Positions 1-5,713 of a stretch of DNA of 8,842 nucleotides are shown here, piece by piece; position 1 is the first letter of the stretch; each line of letters opens with the position of its first letter. The stretch spans positions 1-8,842 of the forward strand of contig DATCZS010000109.1 of the NCBI GenBank assembly GCA_036525795.1, given 5' to 3'. The notes below the pieces were generated by a model. It was given only the letters and a program-made list of their open reading frames with translations, was not told where the DNA came from and did no database searches. The stretch comes from DATCZS01 sp036525795 (GTDB taxonomy: Bacteria; Actinomycetota; Acidimicrobiia; Spongiisociales; ZC4RG35). The position numbers and the translations under genes are program-made.

Positions 1-1
1 C

Positions 2-121
2 AACCTCACCACCCTCTGCTGGTACCACCACCACCGCATCATCCACGGCCTCGGCTACACCATCGACCCCCACTCCCCACCCCAACGCCGCCAACTCATC
101 GCACCCAACAACGACCCCTGA
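2..121 (+). CDS. HNH endonuclease, C-terminal end (DUF222/13E12-type), partial
   Basis: The second reading frame is open from the window edge and ends at TGA 119-121, giving the last 39 residues of a protein. It contains NLTTLCWYHHHRIIHG, the typical C-terminal half of an HNH nuclease motif: a Cys, then a His cluster, then a His three residues on. This is followed by a short tail, GYTIDPHSPPQRRQ. In the actinobacterial DUF222/13E12 repeat family an HNH domain sits at exactly this place, close to the C-terminus. Such proteins are multicopy and probably cut DNA with a metal-dependent HNH centre, but their biological role is not settled. The N-terminal DUF222 region would lie left of the window, so the family is inferred from the HNH part alone. 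Codon use, with many C-ending codons, fits the rest of the window. Confidence 0.75.
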   Translation, partial: NLTTLCWYHHHRIIHGLGYTIDPHSPPQRRQLIAPNNDP

Positions 122-173
122 ACCGATCCGCCCCACGTCCCTCCACACACACCCACGTCGAACACCCAGACCG

Positions 174-189
174 CACCGACCGGTTGGTG
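174..189. repeat. Imperfect 16-bp dyad, possible operator
   Basis: CACCGACCGGTTGGTG is symmetric around 181/182 apart from one mismatched pair (178 with 185). It has no loop, so it would act as a DNA dyad and not as an RNA hairpin. It lies 53 bases after the HNH stop codon and almost 300 bases before the next start. A binding site for a dimeric regulator is possible but unproven; symmetry of this length also arises by chance in GC-rich DNA. Confidence 0.25.
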
Positions 190-242
190 TCGGCGCAACA
201 ACCACACACTCGTCTTCCAGCAGGTGGTGGCACTGACGAGGT

Positions 243-256
243 TCCAGCCGGCTGGA
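243..256. repeat. Perfect 14-bp palindrome, possible operator
   Basis: TCCAGCCGGCTGGA is a perfect palindrome in the gap upstream of the lipoprotein gene, about 225 bases before its start. A loop-free palindrome suggests a protein-binding dyad. One such palindrome is roughly expected by chance in a window of this size, so confidence is low. Confidence 0.25.
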
Positions 257-481
257 CCGGATGTCCCCTGACAGCCTCCTGCCCCGATAGGTGATGAGCG
301 GCCGGTGCCTTCCGGGTGGCTGCAATCGTTCGCGTCATGCCGTACAGGCTTTCGGCCCTGTGCGCAGCGACGGATTGGCTGTGGGATGGCAGGCACCTAC
401 GAAAGCGACGGCAATCGAGGGCTGACGTCGCCGTAGGAGTGTCAGACGGCGCAGTCGGCGTTGGCCCATGAGAGGTGGGTC

Positions 482-1654
482 ATGCGACGGTCCGTTCCTT
501 CCCTGATGTTGGCACTCGCGCTCACAGTGCTGACGTCCTGCAGCGGTTCTGATGGGGACAATGGCGCGTCTGCCACCACCACCCCGCCCGAGTCGACGGT
601 CACTGAACCCGAAGCACCCTCTCCCGCGGCGACCGACTTGGCTACGACGACTTCCACGTCCCGCCCTCCGCCGACCACCACCCTGCCCCCGGTGTCCTTG
701 GGAGGCAACTGTGTCGTAGCCGACAGCGGCGGGGGTGAGCTGACGGCCTTCAGTGCCCTCGCCTACGAGGGCGCTCAGCGGGTAGCCGATGCACTAAACG
801 TCCAGATCTTGCTGATCGAACCTTCGAGCGAGGACGAGTATGAGGCCGAGATCCAGGCGCTTGTCGACACCGACTGCGACCTCATCGTCACGGTCGGGCT
901 TGGCCTCGCCGAGGCCACCAGGTCGATGGCAAACGCCAATCCGGAACAGCCATTCGCCATCGTCGACTTCAGCTACGCGGACGGCGACATCGTCAACGCC
1001 AACGTCAAGGAGATGGTGTTTGCCGTCGAGGAACCCGCATTCGTCGCCGGCTACCTCGCAGCCGCCATGACCCAGACCGGAGTCGTCGGCACCTTCGGAG
1101 GCAGCGAGATCCCGTCTGTCACCGTCTTCATGGACGGTTTTGTGGGCGGGGTGCAGCACTACAACGACACGAAGGGCGCATCGATCACCGTTCTCGGCTG
1201 GGATGCCGAGGCTCGAAGAGGACTCTTCACCAACGACTTCGCGTCGATCGAGAGCGGCCGCGCCCTTGCCGAGAGACTCGTCGCTGATGGTGCGGATATC
1301 ATCATGCCGGTGGCCGGGCAGGCGGGGGTCGGCGCGGCGATGCTGGCCCAGGAGCTGGGGTCATTCTCGGTCGTAGGCGTCGACGTAGACGGAGCAGTCT
1401 GGGACCCCGATCACGCAGATGTCTACCTCACATCGGTGTTGAAGAAGGTCGACAACGCGGTGTTCGCTGTCTCAGCCGATGCCGCCAGCGATGATTTCAC
1501 CGCTCGGCCCTACACCGGGTCGCTCGCCAACGGTGGCGTCGGCTTGGCCGACTTCCACGGCTGGGCCGACCGCATACCGGACGGCCTGAAAGCCGAAATC
1601 GAGAATCTTGCCCGACAGATCGTCGACGGAGTCGTCCGAGTCCCGGTGGGCTGA
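482..1654 (+). CDS. BMP/PnrA-family substrate-binding lipoprotein
   Basis: This 390-residue exported lipoprotein belongs to the basic membrane protein (BMP/PnrA/TmpC-like) family, the periplasmic-binding-fold receptors that hand nucleosides or related ligands to ABC transporters. The start is ATG 482, with GAGAGG at 470-475; an in-frame TTG at 461 would add seven residues but has a weaker site. A hydrophobic signal (residues 4-19) ends in the lipobox LTSC with Cys20, followed by a Thr/Ser/Pro-rich spacer to about residue 70. Family landmarks follow in order: AYEGAQR (95-100), IVTVGLGLAEA (135-145), EEPAFVAGYLAAAM (183-196), GVVGTFGGSEIPSV (200-213) with DGFVGGV (218-224), ADIIMPVAGQAGVG (271-284) and VYLTSVLKKVDNAVF (314-328). 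The usual Phe-Asn ligand-contact segment near the first strand is altered (TAFSALAYEG). No permease or ATPase gene is adjacent, so the ligand and transporter are unknown. Confidence 0.9.
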   Translation: MRRSVPSLMLALALTVLTSCSGSDGDNGASATTTPPESTVTEPEAPSPAATDLATTTSTSRPPPTTTLPPVSLGGNCVVADSGGGELTAFSALAYEGAQRVADALNVQILLIEPSSEDEYEAEIQALVDTDCDLIVTVGLGLAEATRSMANANPEQPFAIVDFSYADGDIVNANVKEMVFAVEEPAFVAGYLAAAMTQTGVVGTFGGSEIPSVTVFMDGFVGGVQHYNDTKGASITVLGWDAEARRGLFTNDFASIESGRALAERLVADGADIIMPVAGQAGVGAAMLAQELGSFSVVGVDVDGAVWDPDHADVYLTSVLKKVDNAVFAVSADAASDDFTARPYTGSLANGGVGLADFHGWADRIPDGLKAEIENLARQIVDGVVRVPVG

Positions 1655-1676
1655 AAGGCAGATACCGCCCCACCGG
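1643..1676 (+). terminator. Inverted repeat at the stop codon of the BMP gene, possible terminator
   Basis: CCGGTGGGC (1643-1651) can pair with GCCCCACCGG (1667-1676), leaving one bulged base and a 15-base loop that contains the TGA stop. The GC-rich stem is in the right place to end transcription of the lipoprotein gene. No T-run follows, so it would be a U-less hairpin of the kind often proposed in actinobacteria, or only chance. Confidence 0.35.
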
Positions 1677-1844
1677 CAAGGAGCAACCGCGGAGGGGGCA
1701 GGTCGTCGAGGGCAGATGCGGATACGGTGGCCATGCAACTGCCCCGGAGAGAACACGCCCTGTCCGACGACTCCCTTCCCTCACGCGACCGATTCGCCTC
1801 CTCGCTGCCCACACTTACGCGGCGCACGCACTGACAGCCGACGA

Positions 1845-2195
1845 CTACCCGCCGGGGGCACGGCCTGATGGTCCAGATAGAGGTTTACGCCCCCAAGGAG
1901 GAAGATCCCACAGCAGGGCTCGATCTAGGGAAGAACCGCCGGTCCCGCCGTCCCCCAGATCCTCCGCCCTGGCCGCCTTCTTCTCGGCGGGGGTGGTGGA
2001 GCCTCGGGCGATGGTGAGGCCCATCTCGGCGGTGCGGTTGGAGCCGGTGACTTCGCCGACGTGACGGATTTGCCCCCCTTCCCTCAGCTTCCTCCCGATC
2101 TCAGCCTGGAGCTCGTCCCCGCTCTTGAGCCATCGTCGGAATGTCGTCTCAGGGATGCCACAGTGCTTGGCGAACGAGAGAACCGTCACCTTCAC
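1845..2195 (-). pseudogene. Short HTH-containing reading frame, probable remnant
   Basis: I do not recognise this gene with certainty. An open frame follows the double-thioredoxin gene on the same strand. Its only plausible start outside that gene is GTG at 2195-2193, giving 116 residues and leaving 55 bases between the two genes. Residues 1-24 read VKVTVLSFAKHCGIPETTFRRWLK, a good helix-turn-helix (SFAKHCG, turn, PETTFRRWLK) like those at the N-termini of transposase OrfA proteins and other small DNA-binding proteins. A charged stretch follows (residues 25-87, including EIGRKLREGG and TPAEKKAARAEDLG). The last 30 residues look like random read-through (many Pro, Gly and Trp). The coding-like part therefore seems to begin and end abruptly, as in a decayed mobile-element or regulator gene. 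An intact small HTH protein is the alternative. Confidence 0.4.
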
Positions 2196-2250
2196 CCGCC
2201 GCCCCTGACCGTCCTTCTCGTCGGGCTCCGCCCCCTCGTAGTTGGCCGCC

Positions 2251-3291
2251 TCATCCCACGCTGGCCAAGAACTGGTCGAGGACCTCTCTCCAGGTGTCCG
2301 GGGCGGTTGCTGTTCCCCAGGCGGCAACCCGTTCGTGGGTTTCGGCCAATTCACCACCAGGCGCAAACAGGAACAGCGGGCCCCACATCCCGGCTCCCCC
2401 ATAGGCCCAGCAGAACCATCCCTTGGAATCGAGAAGCTGGGGGAACGACACCTGGTGGTCGAGCAGGAACATCTGCGCCTCCAGTTGGTAGTCCCAGGTG
2501 TTGATCCCCACGAAATTCATCCTGCCGTCGTACTCCCCTGTGATTTCTGTGACCGCTTGGATCTCGGAGGTCGAGTCGCCGTATCCGTCGAACAACCACA
2601 CCACGGTCGGTAGATCCGACCCCGCCATCTCCTCCTGAAAAGCGGACAGGTCGAACTCGGGGATCCGAGCCACTCCCTCCCCTGGCTCCAGCCGGAGCAG
2701 ACCGTCGATCGCCTCGCCGAAGGCATCCCCCTCCCACGCCTGATGGTTCACCTCGACCAACGTCCCCCCAGGACCGAACAGCAAACTCACCGGAACCTTC
2801 GGAACCGACACTCCGCTGTGATGGCCAGACACCTCGGACGGTTCGATGGCGAGATTGCCGACCAGCCCGAAGAAGTCGAAGTAGGTCGCATACGGGATGC
2901 CCGCCTCGGCTACGAACGCTTTCGCCGACGGCTGATCGTCGGCGGTGTCGATCCCGATGAACTCCACCCGACCTTCGTACCGGCGGGCCGCATCCGCCAT
3001 CACTTTCGCTTCGGCAACACACTCGACACAGTCCGGCTTCCAGAAGTGGACCACCACCGGAAGATCCTTCTCGGCCAACTCTTCGGTGAACACCCGAGCA
3101 TCCACAAACGGGGCAACCGACCCCACCGGACCCGCCATCTCAGCCATCGTGGTCGCAGTCGGAGCAGTCACCGTGGTCGAGGCCGCAGTCACCGGCACCG
3201 AAGACGGTGCCTCCGACGAACCAACCGGGTCACCCCCACACGCCGCCACCAGCAGGGCCAGCACAGCGATCAGGGGACAGACAGCACGCAT
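2251..3291 (-). CDS. Lipoprotein with two tandem thioredoxin-like domains, the second lacking CxxC
   Basis: This is a 346-residue lipoprotein acting outside the membrane, probably in thiol-disulfide chemistry or as a structural partner. The start is ATG 3291, seven bases after a GGGGG Shine-Dalgarno; a longer frame upstream has no signal-peptide logic. The signal ends in the lipobox VAAC with Cys18, followed by a Ser/Thr/Pro/Val spacer to about residue 52. Domain 1 (about 64-200) has a TlpA/thioredoxin pattern: LPVVVHFW, then the active site CVEC (Cys88, Cys91), FIGIDT, and the cis-Pro loop VPVSLLFGPGG (Pro167). Domain 2 (about 214-346) repeats the same order: LPTVVWLF, FVGINT and WGPLFLFAPGG (Pro305). 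Gly238 and Thr241 replace the two cysteines, and its only Cys is 294. So one domain looks redox-active and one does not. No ccdA or cytochrome c biogenesis gene is adjacent. The family is sure; the substrate is unknown. Confidence 0.85.
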   Translation of the reverse strand: MRAVCPLIAVLALLVAACGGDPVGSSEAPSSVPVTAASTTVTAPTATTMAEMAGPVGSVAPFVDARVFTEELAEKDLPVVVHFWKPDCVECVAEAKVMADAARRYEGRVEFIGIDTADDQPSAKAFVAEAGIPYATYFDFFGLVGNLAIEPSEVSGHHSGVSVPKVPVSLLFGPGGTLVEVNHQAWEGDAFGEAIDGLLRLEPGEGVARIPEFDLSAFQEEMAGSDLPTVVWLFDGYGDSTSEIQAVTEITGEYDGRMNFVGINTWDYQLEAQMFLLDHQVSFPQLLDSKGWFCWAYGGAGMWGPLFLFAPGGELAETHERVAAWGTATAPDTWREVLDQFLASVG

Positions 3292-3318
3292 CACAACACC
3301 CCCTTTGCTGCCACCCCC

Positions 3319-3347
3319 ATCGTCTCCCCAAACACCCCCACCGTCAA
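3319..3347 (-). promoter_or_regulatory. Putative sigma-70-type promoter of the double-thioredoxin gene
   Basis: Reading on the minus strand, TTGACG (3347-3342) is followed after 17 bases by GACGAT (3324-3319). The -35 box is five of six to consensus at ideal spacing; the -10 box is weak. Transcription would begin near 3312 and leave a leader of about 20 bases that includes the GGGGG ribosome site. Confidence 0.4.
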
Positions 3348-3605
3348 CGGGAAGACCCGCACCGGAGGCCGACACCCCCAACCCTCTCTACCCGGCCACC
3401 GACCCCCCAACCACCAACCCGCGGTGCCGCTACCCACCGCGACCGGACCAACTCCTCGAACACGCCCTCCATCCCTTAGGGCACGGGTTGCCGGGAGACG
3501 AGGGCGGCGAGCACCGCCCGATGCCGGTCGGAGAGATCGACACACGACATGGGCGGAACGTACCGGCGGGGTGTGACATCCCCCGGTGGACGCCCACGCA
3601 ACAGA

Positions 3606-3631
3606 GGAGGGACCGCGGTTGAGGCCCCTCC
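3606..3631 (-). terminator. Short inverted repeat downstream of the 142-residue gene, possible terminator
   Basis: GGAGGG (3606-3611) pairs with CCCTCC (3626-3631) across a 14-base loop, 31 bases past the stop of the minus-strand gene ending at 3662. The stem is only six pairs and no T-run follows, so this is a weak candidate based mainly on position. Confidence 0.22.
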
Positions 3632-3661
3632 CATCATCAGAACGTCAGGTTGAACCGGGCA

Positions 3662-4090
3662 TCAACACCCGACTCCTACTCCAAAGAACAGACTCACTAC
3701 CTCGGCATCATGGGAAGGTGGACCATCGAAGGTGGCCAGAACACCGTCAGGCAGACTGACGACCCAACCGAGGCATGCCTCTTCCTCGACCGGGAGCTGT
3801 AACGACTCACCGTAGATCCGTCGTAGGTCGGCGACCGTGGTTCCCAACGTGACACCATCCAGCGTCTCGAACCGGGTCGGTGGCCGGACTCTGGCTCGGC
3901 CCCAACCAACCGAGTACTCCCAGCCGATCAGACGACTCACACCGTCCCACCCGGTCCACTCGGGTGTTGAGAACCCCACGTAGAGGCCGTAATCGTGCCA
4001 CCCGACAACCACCACGTCGGGTTGAGCGCAATTGGCAGTCGCCTCGTGGCTGCCTTGACTGACGAGCACCGAGGGCCCCTCGTTCACCAT
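3662..4090 (-). CDS. Unidentified 142-residue protein, probably N-terminally truncated
   Basis: I cannot name this protein. The frame is coding-like: balanced amino acids, plausible codon use, and a segment DGVTLGTTVADLRRIYGESL (79-98) of the kind seen in many actinobacterial secreted proteins of unknown function. It is followed by CLGWVVSLPDGVLATFDG (106-123) and a C-terminal GVGVGC. An aromatic-rich stretch, VVVVGWHDYGLYVGF (26-40), precedes it. ATG 4090 has no clear ribosome site and no signal peptide follows. The same frame stays open 16 codons further upstream and already reads like protein (PTVQDLASAM) before hitting a TGA at about 4139-4141. That pattern suggests a lost or frame-shifted 5' part, discussed in the findings. 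The gap of 228 bases to the kinase gene upstream argues against tight coupling. It may be a pseudogene. Confidence 0.55.
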   Translation of the reverse strand: MVNEGPSVLVSQGSHEATANCAQPDVVVVGWHDYGLYVGFSTPEWTGWDGVSRLIGWEYSVGWGRARVRPPTRFETLDGVTLGTTVADLRRIYGESLQLPVEEEACLGWVVSLPDGVLATFDGPPSHDAEVVSLFFGVGVGC

Positions 4091-4318
4091 GGCGGATGCA
4101 AGGTCCTGGACCGTGGGGTGGTGCCGGGAAACCGCCGCTCAGGGGCCGCTGGAATGCCCCATGACCGCCAATCAGCTTCGACCACGGCGGGGACCCGCTC
4201 AGCGTCCTCCGGGCGTGTGGCACCGCGGCGACAGGGCTTGCCGAGCCTACCGCCCCCTTCCGCGCCGGCGATTGCGGCGGGACCCTCTGGCCTACACCCC
4301 CTCCCTGGCCATCAATGC

Positions 4319-5326
4319 CTAGGTGACCGAGGTTCGAACTGTCCCGAACGGCCACCACGCGGCGGCGAGCGCGTCGAGCGTCGTTGCCCCTCCTTGCTCC
4401 GGCAGCATGGCGAGGTACCAGGCGAGGTTCCCGTAGCGGTGCAGAAGCAGCCAGGCCAGCACCCTCCGTGCGAAGTCGGGAGTCTGCTCCGAACCCGGGA
4501 ACCCATAGCCGCGCAGGAACGCACGGAACGCGTCGAGGTCGCCGCCCGTCAGGAACATCGCCACCGACGCGAGCTCGTACTCGGGGGCGCCAACCATCGC
4601 CGGCTCGAAATCCAGGAGGCCGCAGAGACGCCACCCGTCGTCCCGCGGCTCGACGAGCGTGTGGTCACGCATGATCTCTGTGTGGAGGAGCACTCCCTCG
4701 GTGGGCGGGCCCAAATCGACCGAGTCGAGGAAGCTCGGGATCTGATCCAGCCAGGGCTCGCCCAGGCCGCCTCTCTTCATTCGTTCCACGCACGTCTCGC
4801 GCTGCCCCGCGATGAATGCGTCCCAGTCCGGACGCATGGCGCTCGGCAATGTGCCGGTCGGAACCCGGTGCAGGGCCGCCACCGCGCGGCCGACCTCCTC
4901 GGCGATACGCAACTGGTCGGGGCGCGGTATGCGACGCCAGGGATCGTCCTCGGGCCGGCCCTCGACCCAGCGGGCGTTCGCCGGCTGCCCGGGGAGCCTG
5001 GTCATGACCGCGTAGGGCCAGCCATCGATGTCGCCCGACGCCAAGATCCGCGGCGTCTCGACGGGCAGGAGCCCTTCCACCGCCCGCAGCGCCGCGACCT
5101 CGGTCTCGTGGTCCTCGGGCTGCAGCGGCGAGTAGAGCTTGATCACCCGGCCGGCACCCGTGTCGAGAACGAGGAGCGAGCCGCCCGGGAACGCCCGCAG
5201 GTCGCGCAGCGCGAAGTCGTGACGCACGGCGAGCGCTTCGGCGATCGCGCCACGCAGATCGGGGTCCCCAGTGACGGCGAGATAGTCGTCGTCGCTGCTG
5301 ATGGCGGGCAGGAGGACACCGGTCAT
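4319..5326 (-). CDS. APH-family phosphotransferase, hygromycin-B-kinase-like
   Basis: This is a 335-residue soluble kinase of the aminoglycoside phosphotransferase (APH/choline-kinase-like) fold, which moves phosphate from ATP to a hydroxyl of a small molecule. The opening, LLPAISSDDDYLAV, resembles hygromycin-B 7''-O-kinase-like proteins. The start is ATG 5326, with GGGAG five bases upstream. Visible landmarks are FPGGSLLVLD (46-55, glycine-rich strand region), VIKLY with the ATP Lys63, HETEVAAL with a possible partner Glu at 74 or 76, the hinge AVMTRLPGQP (106-115), the catalytic loop LLHTEIMRDHTLV (213-225) and the metal-binding LLDFEPAMVGAPEYELA with Asp239. The loop is unusual. The common HGDxxxxN reads HTEIMRDH, so Glu217 stands where the catalytic Asp is expected and His222 where Asn is expected. 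The gene stands alone, without biosynthetic neighbours, so the substrate and any role in drug resistance are unknown. Confidence 0.85.
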   Translation of the reverse strand: MTGVLLPAISSDDDYLAVTGDPDLRGAIAEALAVRHDFALRDLRAFPGGSLLVLDTGAGRVIKLYSPLQPEDHETEVAALRAVEGLLPVETPRILASGDIDGWPYAVMTRLPGQPANARWVEGRPEDDPWRRIPRPDQLRIAEEVGRAVAALHRVPTGTLPSAMRPDWDAFIAGQRETCVERMKRGGLGEPWLDQIPSFLDSVDLGPPTEGVLLHTEIMRDHTLVEPRDDGWRLCGLLDFEPAMVGAPEYELASVAMFLTGGDLDAFRAFLRGYGFPGSEQTPDFARRVLAWLLLHRYGNLAWYLAMLPEQGGATTLDALAAAWWPFGTVRTSVT

Positions 5327-5356
5327 GACGGCTCCCGATCTCCAAACGACCTCAAC

Positions 5357-5393
5357 AGCGTACCGCCGAGACTCCATGGTGACGGTTGACGGT
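5357..5393 (-). promoter_or_regulatory. Possible promoter with tandem 7-bp repeat upstream of the APH-like gene
   Basis: On the minus strand, ACCGTCA occurs twice head to tail (5393-5380) and is followed, about 17 bases on, by TACGCT (5362-5357), which fits the actinobacterial -10 pattern TANNNT. The nearer repeat lies where a -35 box would be. Transcription would start near 5350, about 24 bases before ATG 5326. The repeat could serve an activator or repressor; this is inferred from position only. Confidence 0.3.
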
Positions 5394-5451
5394 CGAGGGT
5401 CGTCACCTCCCAGCACAAGGGGCGTGAGCAGAGCGGTACGAGCTCAAAAGA

Positions 5452-5589
5452 TCAAAAGCCGAGGACGAATGCACCGGCCACATACGCCACCGTCACACTT
5501 GCCAGCACCACACCACTGGCACCACTCATCACTGCGTAGCTTCGCCACATCGGACTTACGCTCCCCCGCCCCATGACGGCCCCCACCAT
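5452..5589 (-). CDS. Possible small membrane protein or C-terminal remnant of one (45 residues)
   Basis: From ATG 5589 a frame runs 45 codons to TGA 5454-5452. Its second half (residues 18-45, from YAVMSGASGVVLA to AYVAGAFVLGF) is an excellent transmembrane helix ending right at the stop. Basic residues (Arg8, Arg16) lie on the N-terminal side. The frame remains open upstream to a TAG at 5631-5629 and is hydrophobic there too (GGLAAAVVVGPMVGAVM), so two membrane helices may have existed. A GTG at 5601 is an alternative start. No strong ribosome site precedes either start. It may be a genuine small membrane protein or the tail of a frame-shifted larger one. It matches no family I know. Confidence 0.35.
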   Translation of the reverse strand: MVGAVMGRGSVSPMWRSYAVMSGASGVVLASVTVAYVAGAFVLGF

Positions 5590-5713
5590 GGGACCCACCA
5601 CGACCGCAGCCGCGAGCCCGCCTTGCGGCTATCCCATTCAGCCTGGGAACCTGAACGACGCACCCCCGCACCCACCGTCAGCGCCGAGGCCGTCGAGCCG
5701 GATCAAAGCTTGC

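Larger units (their letters stand above)
122..481. other. Intergenic region of about 360 bases between HNH gene and BMP lipoprotein
   Basis: I find no convincing gene here. The minus-strand open frames have odd composition (many Arg, Cys, Gly and Trp), no recognisable motif, and run into the HNH coding end. The region holds two DNA dyads, listed separately, and must contain the promoter of the lipoprotein gene, but I see no clear -35/-10 pair. The only start-deciding signal is GAGAGG at 470-475, six bases before ATG 482. Confidence 0.6.
3292..3661. other. Intergenic region of about 370 bases upstream of the double-thioredoxin gene
   Basis: No convincing gene is seen. The overlapping plus-strand frames are Pro/Thr/Arg/His-rich, have no motif and run antisense into the thioredoxin gene. 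The right part should hold the end of the 142-residue gene's transcript, and the left part holds the putative promoter at 3319-3347. An inverted repeat at 3606-3631 is listed separately. Confidence 0.55.
5327..5713. other. Region of about 390 bases between beta-helix and APH-like genes
   Basis: Besides the possible small membrane ORF (5589-5452) and the putative promoter (5357-5393), I see a direct repeat TCAAAAGATCAAAAG (5444-5458) at the end of the small ORF, notable as one of the few A-rich spots in the window. No terminator with a clear stem is visible behind the beta-helix stop at 5714. The rest looks non-coding or decayed. Confidence 0.5.

Noticed and set aside
405..431. GCGACG...CGTCGC inverted repeat with a 15-base loop
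   Set aside because: Six pairs with a long loop is not distinguishable from chance in GC-rich DNA.
1733..1834. 33-codon plus-strand ORF starting MQLPRREHALSDDS
   Set aside because: It has no ribosome site, no motif and no support beyond an ATG. A neighbouring frame there also reads fairly like protein (AAHTYAAHALTADDY), so a decayed gene is possible but too weak to list.
2743..3576. Plus-strand open frame of 277 codons
   Set aside because: It is antisense to the double-thioredoxin gene, with His/Arg/Pro-rich low-complexity translation and no domain.
3807..4634. Minus-strand open frame of 275 codons across the kinase end and the 142-residue gene
   Set aside because: It is out of frame with both real genes and Arg/Pro/Gly-rich; it bridges them only because stops are rare in GC-rich DNA.
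3995..5389. Long plus-strand open frame of 464 codons
   Set aside because: It lies antisense to the APH-like gene, is Arg/Pro/His-rich and has no motif. Such mirror frames are common in GC-rich genes.
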